NCBI RefSeq assembly: GCF_000499845.2 | Contig: NC_023749.2 | Span: 21,804,273-21,868,272 of the forward strand | Length of the DNA: 64,000 nt | DNA from: Phaseolus vulgaris | Lineage: Eukaryota > Streptophyta > Magnoliopsida > Fabales > Fabaceae | Direction of reading: 5' to 3' | Shown here: piece by piece, positions 10,553 through 21,013 of the stretch | Position numbering within the stretch: the first letter of the stretch is position 1 | Layout of the letters: each line of letters begins with the position of its first letter | The notes under the pieces: model-generated | What the model was told of the DNA's origin: nothing | The model's input: the letters and a program-made list of their open reading frames with translations, nothing else | The model's database searches: none | Position numbers and translations under genes: made by a program

Positions 10553-11346
10553 CAAAGTATGAGGAGAGGGTGTGCACATTGAACTCACAAGCTATGAGTT
10601 TCAGTGTATCAAAGACAATCTTCAAGCCAGCCAAGGCCTCACACACCTCCCTATCAGCGGAGGATAGCTCGTCCAAAGCTTTGGGTTTGAGAAGCTTGGG
10701 TTTCTCCACCCAATACAAAGGAAAGCCATCCAAGGCTGTGGGATCATGTTTGGCGCAACACACCCTGAAGAACTTGCCATTCCAGCCTTTATATAAGTTC
10801 TGAAAGAGGGAAAGGAGGATTCTGTCGGCGACCCCAGAAAAGCTCATCCAGAGGCTTTTCCCTTATTTCTTCACTTCGAAGAAATAAAGAAAGACGTCTA
10901 CGGAGGGTGGGATGCCCAGGTGCCCACATAGAATTTGGAAAGCACGGACGAATGCCCAGCTATTGGGGTGTAACTGGGCAGGGGCTGTATTGATCTCAGT
11001 AAGTAACTCCCTCTCAAAGGGCGTAAAGGGAAGGCGCACACCAACGCGCTTGAAGACTGTTTGGTACATAAAAAAGAAGGGCTTCCCCCCTAGACCTATC
11101 GTCCACACAAACAGGTTCCCCAGGGGTGCCTTGACGGATGGAGATGTGGGCATCGTGGGTACGGCAGAAGGCATTGAAGTTGTATAGGAGCGGATCACCC
11201 CGGTGGTCCTCCACGTCTCTGATGGTGGTTAAAGTAGTGCACTCGTTCAGGAGTTCATCAGAAGCCCATGAATAGAGGGCCTTATAATCGACCCTTGGAG
11301 GAGGATTGGGCGTTACCTTTGTACGTGCCATAGATAGATGAAAAAG

Positions 11347-11587
11347 CTGAAGAAGAAGGAAAAAAAGAAAAGGCTTAGTGAAGGAGGTTTTGAAGAAGTC
11401 AATGAGACGAAACCCTAGGAAATCCCACCCACGAGAAAGGTCCAGAAAAGGGAAAGGAACGAAAAAATTAGGAAGAAAAGCAAAGAAAACAAACAAAACA
11501 TAGAAATACAGAAAACATAAACAGTCCCAGGCAGTTACAAAGGCAACACAGTAAAGGGAAGGAGTCATCGAGTAAGAAAAACCATAC
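11347..11587 (-). other. predicted 5'-leader intron of T0 antisense gene
   Basis: Minus strand GTATGG donor at 11587 and a pyrimidine-rich TTCCTTCTTCTTCAG acceptor ending at 11347, 15 bases before the ATG. T has a similar 238-bp intron (56695-56932) in the same place. Confidence 0.55.
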
Positions 11588-12041
11588 CTTTGTGGCTGAA
11601 AGTAGGAAAAACGCGAGCTTTCGTAGGGAGAAAGAGCGCAAAGGATGCAGAAGTTGCAGAGAAGATGAACGGTAAGAGGGGATGCAAAAGGGTGAATAGA
11701 ACAGTAAGATGAGGCGTGGGATTTCGAAGACTTAAACGTTGCGACTAAAACGCAAGAGGCACTAAATGGGCCCCGTCCGATTAAGCCACGTGTCAAGAGA
11801 TTAAGCGCTAACTTGAAGCGCAAGAGGCACCGAGCGCTGGCCGTGCGATTAAGCCACGTGTCAAGCGATTGGAGGGCCACCCAAGGAGTCACCTTTCTCG
11901 CTTAGAGAGTGTCACATCGTCAGAGCACTCGAAGGTACGTCACATCAGCGGTACGAAGAATGTCACGTCAGCAGTACGGAGAATGCCACGTAAAACAAAA
12001 GGGCGAAGCCTTAGTCTTTTCGCTGAAACAAGTGTCAACTC

Positions 12042-12057
12042 AAGACTGGGGGGCTTG
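12042..12057 (+). other. plus-primer (polypurine) tract of T0
   Basis: AAGACTGGGGGGCTTG directly before the 3' LTR; identical to the T tract on the minus strand at 56340-56355. Confidence 0.75.
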
Positions 12058-12620
12058 TGTACCGTCCCGTCCCCAGGCGTTGACCAAAGGTCAAAGTCAA
12101 CGGGTGGAAGGGCCCCTCGTGGGACCCAAGAAAGAAAGTCAACGGATTGACCGCCTGAGGCATCGCCGGGTTAATGCGTCGCCAATAGGGAGCGTCGCCT
12201 TGCTAAGGCGTCGCCTAAGAAAGGCGTCACCAGGTTAAAGCATCGCCAAGTAAAGGTGTCGCCAAGACAAAGCACCAAGCTAAGACATCGCAAGGAGGCT
12301 TCGGGCCTCGATAGTTCATAACAGTAACAAAGAAAAGAGAAAGGTGGCCTCAGGACCATAAGTTCTAGTACCAGTAAGGGGTAACCTGACTCAGGGCCAT
12401 AAGTTCTAGTATTCCAGCACAGTTACTTTCGACCACCTTTAGAGGGTGTGTCACCTTTGATGTTTCTCGCTAGCTGACTTGATCGTCGGAGTGCAAACGG
12501 CCGCGAGGGCGCCCCTTTGTTCACTTCTTTTCAGGTATCACGGACGGAGCATAACGAAGGTGCCCTAGCTCGCGAGGACAAGCCACGCGCAAAGACGATC
12601 CCGGTCAACCGGCGGGAATA
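12058..12620 (+). repeat. T0 3' LTR
   Basis: 563 bp, starts TGTACCGTCCCGTCC, ends near CAACCGGCGGGAATA. Its start and GTTGACCAAAGGTCAAAG-like words match the D LTR at 43841-45035. It includes the GGCGTCGCC units. The terminal TA instead of CA suggests decay; the exact right end is uncertain by some bases. Confidence 0.7.
12150..12300 (+). repeat. GGCGTCGCC-type short repeats inside T0 LTR
   Basis: About nine diverged units (GCATCGCC, GCGTCGCC, GGCGTCACC and similar) at 14-18 bp spacing. Same unit as at 2608-2815. Confidence 0.7.
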
Positions 12621-13429
12621 AAAATAAAGGAAATGACAAGGATAAGAAAATAGTGAAAGGGAAATAGTAGAATGGCATAGAGAAAAATAGGAAAGGATTA
12701 AGAGAAAGAAAGCTTATGGAAGAGATGACTATGGAGGTGTCACGCCACTTGGAATGGTGGATGGTTCAAAGATGAGTGGTAAGGAGCCGCCACTTGAGGT
12801 ACACTACACTCAAAATAAGGCCTAAGAACTTTAGGAGACAAAGCTCACTAATTACTCAACTAGAGTTTCTTTTCCATAATCAAATTCAAGAGTGAAGTAC
12901 ATGAGGCAAGACACTCTATTTATAGGAGAAAATGTCTTGGAGAACAAGATAGAGGGGTAGAGGTGTCATTTGTGAGAAGCCTTCTAGAAGGTAGGTCAAA
13001 GAAACCCTAAACCTAGAAGCACTTGTCATGAAAGGTGGGCTTGGCACAAGCCCCAATTATTAAGCACCCCTACTCAAATTACTAAACACATCCTTCTCAA
13101 ATTACTAAGCACACCCTATTCTAGTTTATTCTTCTATTTGGACCCCCAAAGTGAGCCAATTTATTTACAAACATTTTTTCTTGTAAGAAGACCAGGAGGA
13201 AGAACATTTGATGCTCTGGTCTACCTGTTCTTCTTTTGCTAAGGTCTTTCCGATATTTGGTGGGGCCTTCTTGAATGTTGAGATGACTGATCACAATGTG
13301 TATTGTCTCTTGGTCATCTGTTTGGCTAATTGAGTTGTATAAATTGGTCTGTAATCTTTAATGGATTCAGCATCCGAAATCCTAGGAATAAGAGATACTA
13401 CATTACTATTCATTACAGGGAGAACCCAG
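12621..13429 (-). repeat. degenerate LTR-like sequence related to A family
   Basis: The core 12740-13170 read on the minus strand has the order of the A LTR: TATA box TATAAATAG at 12916-12924, then AAGTGGCGGCTCC, ACTCATC and AAGTGGCGTGAC phrases as in A1 4020-4080. Ends not determined. 13171-13429 shows no recognisable feature. Confidence 0.4.
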
Positions 13430-14395
13430 TTTTGTTTAATGCAGCAGAATACACAAAACAATTTATATAGCAGTTTATTTGAAGGAAAATAAATTCACAC
13501 ATAGAGATTTATATTAGTTCACTCTTAACCAAAAGCTACATCCAGTCCTTAGCTCACCACTAAGAATTCACCAAGTAATCAAAACTAGATTACACCATTC
13601 CAAGAATGTTGATCTTAAATCCCTCAAGAACACAACACTCTTAAATAACACCATAGTTTTCAGAAACCCTACCTGAAACTGTTTTACACAAATTATAAAT
13701 TAAAAGAAAGAATAAGATTACACCTGAGCTTTACAAAGTAGTAGAACAATAGAACAACGAACCCAAATTCCTACTTCACACACAAGTAATGATCCAAGAC
13801 TCCAAGAATGATTAAAAGCTCTTTGATCTTCCTTTGAAAACATTTTTATCAAAACTTTCTTCTTCTTTTTGAAATGATCATAAAGCAGTCTTTATATAGA
13901 ATTTAAAAGTGGTTAAAACGGTTTGATCATTAGTTGAAATCAGTTACAAGCATTAAAAACACTTGATTGATTTCAAACAAACTGATTGATTTCTTTTTCT
14001 GTTATAAAACTTAACATAAAGAGCCAATTCATTTATCAAAATAATTGAATTTTTTAGCAGTACAAAAAAGACAAAAGAAAACAAATCACTTTTAAATCCT
14101 TTTACAGACTCTAAGTGTAATTCAATCGGTTGTCGCGATAAATTAACCTATTAAAAAACTTGTTGTAGTCACCAGACTTTGAACATAAGCTTTTTCAACT
14201 GATTTAAAACACGAAACAACTACTAACTAAATTTAACACATACTTGAAAAAAAAAACTTTCAAAAGAGATTTCAAATCATATGAACTTGAATCATAACTA
14301 AATGCAAATTAACTACCTAACTACACACACACAACCACATATTCTTCAAGTCTTCAAAGATGGATTTGGAAATTATCAAAGCTACCTTGTTCAAC
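13430..14395 (-). repeat. old, diverged copia LTR (C family)
   Basis: Minus orientation. Diverged copies of C-family LTR phrases (TTTATATTAGTTCACTC, CTACATCCAGTCC, CAAGAACACAACACT) follow the same order as C2/C5. The right end CTTGTTCAACA at 14395 matches the C3 LTR start in reverse. A TATA-like TATATAAAG lies at about 13892-13900 on the minus strand. The left end is unclear. Confidence 0.65.
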
Positions 14396-14596
14396 ATCAA
14401 GTGTTAAGTCTTCCTCCATGAGGCTTCATTTTCTGCATTCTTCTTAGCATAAAGATGTGGTGGTTGGATGGTTCTCCATCAATGTCCCTACACATAATGC
14501 TCTACTACTAAGTATTATGTATACCATGGACCATCCTTGAAATAATGGAAAACTAAAAAAAAAAAGCATCATATCTTGCTATTCCTTTGAAGTTGA
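14396..14596. other. unassigned AT-rich sequence
   Basis: No open frame or family match recognised; lies between the old copia LTR and the MITE. Confidence 0.4.
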
Positions 14597-14604
14597 GTAT
14601 CGAG

Positions 14605-15051
14605 CTATGTAGCACAGACACTAACACACACATTGATAAGACACGGAGATACGTATAATATCTAAAATGTAGGATACGTGGACACAAATCTATATATTAT
14701 ATAATTATGAATTATATAAATTGACAATAAAGATTTATATGCACAAGTATGTTCCAGATTATTTTTTGGAGCAGAAAAATGTTTTTTATGACTGACTCAA
14801 AAGGATTTGTTTCTTATTTTTATAATCATAATACGAATTTATACAATAAGTTTGAGTTTTTAGAAAATTAATGTATTTTTCCTTTTTAAAATTGTGTTAG
14901 AACCGTACTAGAATTATCAGAAACCCAACAAATACTTTTTCAATTGGACACTTCACAGATACGTATCCTACAAGTGTCATACGAGTGTCGGTGTCCGATA
15001 TGAGTATCTGACACCGACACGTCATTTAAGATAAGTGTTTGAACTTCATAG
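14605..15051. mobile_element. hAT-like MITE with 8-bp target duplication
   Basis: 447 bp with imperfect terminal inverted repeats: left CTATGTAGCACAGACACT, right (reverse complement) CTATGAAGTTCAAACACT. A perfect 8-bp direct duplication GTATCGAG flanks it at 14597-14604 and 15052-15059. The interior is AT-rich with further inverted phrases around GATACG and GTGTCGGTGTC. It has no coding capacity. An 8-bp duplication is typical of the hAT superfamily. Confidence 0.7.
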
Positions 15052-15059
15052 GTATCGAG

Positions 15060-16119
15060 TTCTTGTTTCTACTCCATGTAAGCTACAATGGCTAACATTC
15101 CTTCGACATCCTCATCAGGAAACCAACTTTTACTATGGCATCTAGGCACATTGCCATTAATCCTATTTTTCACGATACGAAGCACATTGATATAAATTAT
15201 CACGAGATTAAGAGAAACTTCAAGAAAAAATATTTCATCTTCTTTCCATCAAAACTTTCGAAGATCCTACAAATATCTTCATAAAAACCTTAAATTAAAT
15301 CACATTTAATGTCCTTGTTTCCACTTGAAATGATGATTTTTCATTTTTCAGCATGAGAGATTAAGTTTTATGTTTTTAATGCATGTTTCTTCTTGGCCTT
15401 TTATGCTTTGGAGCACTTAATTCTTTTTGTTTCTCGTATATTTCTTTTGTGTTGCATGTAATTGTATGGGTAAATTTACAAATCTTACATACATTGTTCA
15501 TCATATTCTTTCTCATCTTCTTCCTCACTTTTTTTCTCATTTTCACATCTTTCTCAGTTTTTTGTTTCACTTTTTCTGATCATGAAAACACAATACATCT
15601 TTTTATCTTTTTTAATTTTCTTCACCATATATACATGGTTAACTTGAGTGATCTTTAACTTGAAGTATCAATTTCAAAATCGTGAACATGAATGGGGTTT
15701 AAGTTGTACGGAATGATTTAGGTTGGGTTGGTGGTTTGAGTGGTTGAAGTTTAGGAAGAGACAATTGACATGAAAATGACATTTAGGATAAAAAGAAAAG
15801 TAAAAAGCCTTTAAGCATAACATGAACAATGAGGGTGTGTGATGGAAAATCATCTAGCCGCAACAAAATAAGGAGATTGAAGACCTAGAGCTTTGTTTAA
15901 GGGCTTACTAGCACAATAGGCCTAATTGGGATTTTTTTTGTCCTTTGGGTTCCCAATAAAGAGGACAACTCTAGAATAAAGGAATGTATAGAGTATCTTA
16001 GATAAGACCTCCATACCATAAAAGAATATTAAAGCCTTAGTCAACAAACTACAAAAGGACTAGAACTCAGATGACTTCAACAAGGCCACCCAAGTCATCA
16101 CCATTTTGAGCCAAGCTTT
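15060..16119. other. AT-rich intergenic sequence
   Basis: No gene could be supported. A T-rich stretch at 15383-15658 is open but low in complexity. 15840-16110 is simple unique-looking DNA. Confidence 0.5.
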
Positions 16120-16640
16120 AGTTTGAATATTTGTACAAAGTAGATTATGATTTCATGGGCTATGTATTAGTTCAATTAATGTAGAATAATTGGGCCAAGT
16201 AGAATAAGATTTTGGGCTTGCATTTAGACCTATGCTAGCATTAGGGTTAGATTATAGTTTCATAAACCTAACTAGGGTTTTAATTGGAATTTCAAAAATC
16301 AATAAAAACCCTAAGACGAGTCACTTGTGTGACCCTAAATCGATATACAAAGGAGAAGTGTGCCACTCGAGTCACTTGTGTATTATTCCATTCATGTTGA
16401 AAGCATTAGTGCACATGAAAAGTGTGACTCTATTTTGTGTGCCAATTTCAAATTATTTTCATTTTGAAATTTTTCTCTTTTTTAACCTAGCTTTGGTTGA
16501 CCATAAATACTATAAATAAGTGGGCTATGGTATTGTAAATTGAATTTGGAATTAATAATAAAATACTACCCATTTTGATCATTCTACTTGTTCCTAAGTT
16601 CTTCCTAAATTAGTTTTCTTTTAGACTTAACCTAGACTTT
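16120..16640 (+). repeat. possible degraded LTR
   Basis: A TATA-like ACTATAAATAAG near 16509 is followed by TTGTAAATTGAATTTGGAAT, resembling the A1 stretch after its TATA box (TTGTAAAATTCAGATTGGAA). Upstream contains the repeated phrase GAGTCACTTGTGT. Ends are not visible, so this is a weak call. Confidence 0.35.
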
Positions 16641-17888
16641 TACATAATGAATTGTTCTCACTTCTCGCTTACACATTTTTCCTTCTCTCCACTTCAATTA
16701 CTCAATGCTCTTCTTGAGTGTAACTTAGCTTGTGCGAGCATGCTTTATTCATTATCCATCCAAAAAAGTAAAAAAAAAAATATTATCAATGTGAGTTTTC
16801 AACTCCTTAACTCTACTTTACCTGGTTTATCAGTTCATTCTTTTTCTAAATTATAAATAAAAATAAAAATTAATTAAAAAAATTAACTTTATTAAGTTAT
16901 TTAAAAGACGTAATAGAAGTTTAACTTTAAAAAAAGTCCTAAACTTTCTCATTTCTAATAATCATAAACCGATATCATTTAATAAAATTATAAGAAATTA
17001 GACTGAAAATTTGAAAATAAATATTATCATTAAGTTGATTGAATATTTCAAAACATAGACGTGATACATAATTGCGTATGATATAGTAATCCTATATGAA
17101 ATGAATTGAATTACATATATTTCTTATTAATTTTATTAGTAGTAAATATATTTAATGTAAGTTTAAGTATGCTTTTAGTTCTTATAAATTTAGAGAGTTT
17201 TTATTTTGACCTAATAACCTCTCTTTTTTCATATTTTGAAAATTTAAAATAATTACTTTTAATCTTTATAAAAAATCAAGAATTCTAATTCTAGTTAGTG
17301 TGAAATATTTTTTTTTTCATCTTTATCCCTATAAAATTCAAATAGCTATTTTTTGTCTTTCATTTATGATAAAAATGTATATATATAATTTATTTTATGA
17401 AAAAGTTTGTTTTCAAAATTATGATATCATAATATTAATATACTTCAGATCTTACTTGACATTTGTCCAAGGCTAAAAAATGTACAAATAAGTTTAGAGA
17501 ATCAAAATCAAAATTTACCCAGGGATTAAAAATATATTTAAACTTTTGATATATTTATATGCTCAATAATTCAGAATTAATTTAAATTATTGTGTTCTCG
17601 TATCTTTTTCTATTTTATAAATTTCATTTTATTTATAAATTTTTTTTTTTACCCATAATAATTAAAGAAATGATCAAATAAGATATATTTACCACCTTGA
17701 GTTAAAAACACAAGTATAAATTAAACCATTTAACTCATCCTAATTGCTTATAATGAAACTAAAGATGAGGTATCATATTGTATTCAAACAAACACACATT
17801 GAATCATATCAAATTATTTTTTTTACTGAAAAGTTAATCAAAATTCTAACGGTAAATATATGTATCCTCCTATATTGGACTAGAGAGA
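16641..17888. other. AT-rich intergenic sequence
   Basis: Very AT-rich with no open frame of note; I see no repeat family, RNA gene or regulatory structure in it. Confidence 0.5.
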
Positions 17889-18055
17889 TGGGCTCAACGC
17901 TCGGTGAACGGACATCGGCCCCTGTGTCAAGCAAGTCAGCTCGGTAGTCTGGTCGAGTTGATGGGCCACGTAAGTGGGCTTCTGGTATGTGTACGTTGAG
18001 GTTCATTTATATACTCAACGCGTATAAGGCTAGGTCAGCGAAAGAATGTGGTTGG

Positions 18056-18658
18056 TGTTAGAATGTATGGCTTTAAACTAGAGGGGGGGGGGGGTGAATG
18101 ATTTAAAGAGGGTTTTCGCAAACTTTTAAGTTTAGAATGAAATCACTTCGAGAAAACTTGATTAAGAAATCAGTTTGCCAAAAGCACAAAGTAATTTAGC
18201 ACAACACCAAAAAAACAATCGGTTGTTTATACCAGTTCACAAATATAAACTGAATTTAAAGAGTTCAAAATAATTTAATGCTCAGTAAAAGCACAAAATA
18301 GTTTTCTCTTATGGTCCCAAAAAAAACAATTTGTTGAATTCTAAAATCAATCGGTTATTTTGGTTTGACAGCAAGTCAACCATCAAAAACAGTTTTCAAC
18401 CTTTCTAAAAACACCTAAGTATAAAACAATTGGTTGTTTCGACAAAACAACAGGTTGTTTTTCTCTTAGTTTGAAAACACTTTCAATTAAAAGGTTTAAG
18501 AATGCTTAAGCTTTGGATTCAATCAAGAGTGGATTTAACACAGATAATCTACCCCAGATCCTATTCTAAAACACATCAGCAACAACAAGCACATCCTGCC
18601 TTCCATCAACCTTCAAAGGGTTTGGATTTTTGAAATCTTGAACACACTTGATTCAACA
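18056..18658 (-). repeat. C2 3' LTR (internally deleted)
   Basis: 603 bp, + strand TGTTAGAATG...GATTCAACA. Compared with the other C LTRs (about 1.06-1.13 kb) it lacks roughly 510 bp, including the TATA region. The deletion joins TTTAAAGAGTT to AATTTAATGCTCAG near 18262-18285. Confidence 0.85.
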
Positions 18659-18659
18659 A

Positions 18660-18673
18660 TCTCCCCCTATTTG
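18660..18673 (-). other. C2 polypurine tract
   Basis: CAAATAGGGGGAGA on the minus strand, next to the 3' LTR; a standard copia plus-strand primer. Confidence 0.8.
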
Positions 18674-19090
18674 ATGAAGACAAATCCCTGGTTGCTTGTG
18701 TTGGATTTGATTGAATCTGAAGCAGTTCCTGCAAGACCAAGTTTAAGCAAAGCACAATATCTCTGATATAGGGTTAAAGCAAAAACAGAAACAGTATATC
18801 AGCAGTTTTAAAACCAGCAGAAATAAGGCTTACTTAAACATTCATACACAACATAGAGTTTTGCAGAAATAGAAGATAATGAAAGACATCACAGCATAAA
18901 TCTCCTCCTATTTGTCTTCAGAAATAGACAAAAAGAAAAGATAAAAAGATAATTGTTCTAGATCATACAAAAATAGAGAACATAAACCATAAAAATAATA
19001 CAAGAACAAAAACAATCGGTTGTTTCGTGAATTCAACCGGTTGTTTTTCCTTTAATCATCTTTGCCATACTGGAGTTCAAAATTCTGATT

Positions 19091-20239
19091 CTAAACAACT
19101 TCTATTTGTTCATCCAAGGTCATGAATCGTGTATCCATGCTGTTGAACTTGTTGTCTATACTCTGGAAGTTGCTTACACACAAATCATGAAGATTTCTTT
19201 GATTCTCGGCAAATCCATCAAGCCTATTTACCATGTATCTTTCAAAAGAAGACATGGATGGCATTTCATCTCCTTCATTTCCTGCACTGGTTCCAACACC
19301 TAGATTGATTCCAGGTTGTTCCTCATGGTGAAAATCCATGTCAGCAGCTTGATCTTCTTCATCAAACTCATCAGTTGCAGCACTTGATGAAGCACCATGA
19401 TCTCCTTCTTTGCTCACCCATTTTCCATTTATTTTGGTGAATCTCATCTTGCTAAGAGAGCCATTGTTCATCTCTTGTGTTGACTTGACCAGCTCAGATG
19501 TCTCATCCTCAAAATTCACTTCAAAATAGAGCAAGAATTTAGAGATTAAAACAACATAGGGATAGTGATAATCACTTAACCTCATGGCTTTTTGGATGTG
19601 TTCTTTGATAATGTGGATCCAATTGATTTTGATCTTCTTCATAATGCAGTAGATGTATACTAGGTCTTCTTCTGTAAGGACAAAATGATTGCTCCCCCTT
19701 GGAGTAAGAATCCAAGTTACAATAAGAGCAAACACCCTTTCATCTAGCTTTAAGCCTCCAACCGAACAAGTTCTCACTTGGGCATTTTGATTCTTCAAGC
19801 AACTCTTGTAGTATTGGACTTTGTTGAAATCCTCCACTACTCCAAGATTTCCCTTGTTGATTCTTAGGCCAGCATATTTCAGACCAGCAACAGCAGTCCA
19901 CACATCATAAGTGATCTCCATGTCAACTCCCTTCACATGAGAAACAAGGTTGTTTCCCTCAAACATGAGATTGGTGTAGAACACCCGAATCAAATCAGGG
20001 TATATGTTCCCCTTCATCTCCAAGAAACTTCTTAGAGATTGGTCTTTGAGCAGCTTCCTCACATTATCTAGCTTTTGGCTTTTCAGCCAATCAAAGGAAA
20101 CAACTTTGGGGTTGTTTTTTCACCTTTGTGCTAGTTTCAAACCTATACCTTTCAATGAGCTCATTATCTCCAGAAAACCAGCCCTCTAATCTCCCTTCGG
20201 ACCTCACTGCTCTGGTTTTGACCCTATTTGATGTAGGAG
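19091..20239 (-). pseudogene. C2 extra ORF, similar to 'putative plant transposon protein' domains
   Basis: The frame 20062-19091 is open for 323 codons and in-frame with the element. A one-base shift near 20115 (at a TTTTTT run) separates it from upstream coding sequence with EGWFSGDNELIERYRF-type residues up to about 20239. It contains YPDLIRVFYTNL, a motif I associate with the plant transposon-protein family seen near many LTR elements, then an acidic Ser-rich region (residues 215-260) and a helical tail with repeated FNSMDTRFMTLD-like units. Position after gag and before the 3' LTR is that of env-like ORFs in some copia elements, but no signal peptide or membrane segment is seen. Function unknown. 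Confidence 0.6.
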
Positions 20240-21013
20240 GAGTTGATTACATGACAGCAGAAAAAGGGGCAAAGAAGACTCACACAAGGAGAGCAAGAGT
20301 TGTTGCAAGAGATGGCTCAATTGATTGTTCTTGTGAGAGAGAACAACTGCAACAAAATTTAAAGAAGCACAAAACCAAATTTTCAGTTTTTCAGAGAGAA
20401 AAGACATGACCAAGACCTGCACAGAAAACGTCAGAAAAAGCAGAAAATCACATGGTCATCACATGTGATCTTTGACTAGTCATAAAGGCTCTTAAATTTT
20501 CAAGATTTTGGAATATATTCCTTTATGACATGTTGTAACTTCTTCCAGAACGTGATCAGCTTTCAACACTGCTTTATTGACTAAGGATTCTTTCATAATT
20601 GAGATCTGCAACAGACAGAATTCAAAAAGGAATTAATTCCATTCTTTCACAGTGCTGACAGAGAGGAAACAATCGGTTGTTTTTCTGCAGCAGCAAAACA
20701 AATTTTGAATTTTTAGAATTTGCAGATAGAATTCAGTGTGGATGGAATTAAGCATTTAACCAGACATATTAAACATGAATATGAATTTTAAAAGGAATTA
20801 AGGATAAGGATAAGGATAAGGATGGTCTTATCCTTTATGATGTTCCTTCAATGAGTCATATGCCTTTTGATCAAGAAGCCTCTTTTGACTATTGAGTACC
20901 TTGGATTGATACAGAACATTGATTCAGCTTCAATATCGATCTTTTCCTTTCAAGAACCTGATCAGATGACTCAGTGCCGCATGTTTCTCTAGATTCCCTG
21001 CATAAACATGAAC
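20240..21013. other. C2 noncoding spacer where pol is missing
   Basis: AT-rich. It includes one palindromic motif copy (about 20667-20682) and a GGATAA triplicate at 20801-20822. No pol coding trace recognised. Confidence 0.5.

Larger units (their letters stand above)
8897..11588 (-). pseudogene. T0 antisense spliced gene (Tat additional ORF), degenerate
   Basis: Runs opposite to T0 pol, between pol and the 3' LTR, and is homologous to the gene at 56941-59577. Start ATG at 11331 (MARTKVTPNPPP). Coding exon 10553-11346, intron 10241-10552, last exon 8897-10240. Conserved phrases: FERELLTEINTAPAQLHPNS, VDVFLYFFE, DGFPLYWVEKP. The last exon has a Pro/Ser-rich part, a basic KRRR cluster, a coiled coil (about 9000-9364) and the conserved end VDGKVVP, stop at 8897-8899. 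Defects: a frameshift near 11090, a stop at 10863-10865, a break near 9663 and a stop at 8996-8998. Function unknown; additional antisense ORFs are known in Tat elements. The splice model is inferred. Confidence 0.75.
1466..12620 (+). mobile_element. Tat-type gypsy element T0, degenerate, 3' half
   Basis: A plus-strand element with protease and integrase remnants (1466-2452), a conserved post-integrase block, a repeat-rich 3' region (2608-3459 and 8222-8390), a spliced antisense gene (8897-11588), the plus-primer tract (12042-12057) and the 3' LTR (12058-12620). The order is the same as in element T read on its minus strand. The 5' LTR and gag lie left of the window. Nested insertions are C1 at its left end and A1 at 3460-8221. 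Assignment to one element rests on order and orientation matching T. Confidence 0.75.

Noticed and set aside
11869..12238. Short plus-strand open frames before and across the T0 3' LTR
   Set aside because: Overlap the polypurine tract and LTR, no known motif, not conserved in T.
15070..15300. Possible exon trace (minus strand, residues like GNVPRCHSKSWFPDEDVEGM)
   Set aside because: About 35 codons in one frame without splice sites or a recognised family; too weak to call a gene.
15383..15658. 91-codon Phe-rich open frame, possible membrane protein
   Set aside because: T-rich low-complexity DNA gives Phe/Leu/Ile runs by chance; no homologue or gene structure seen.
19091..20062. C2 extra ORF as an envelope protein
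   Set aside because: Position fits env-like ORFs, but no signal peptide, transmembrane segment or glycoprotein pattern is visible.
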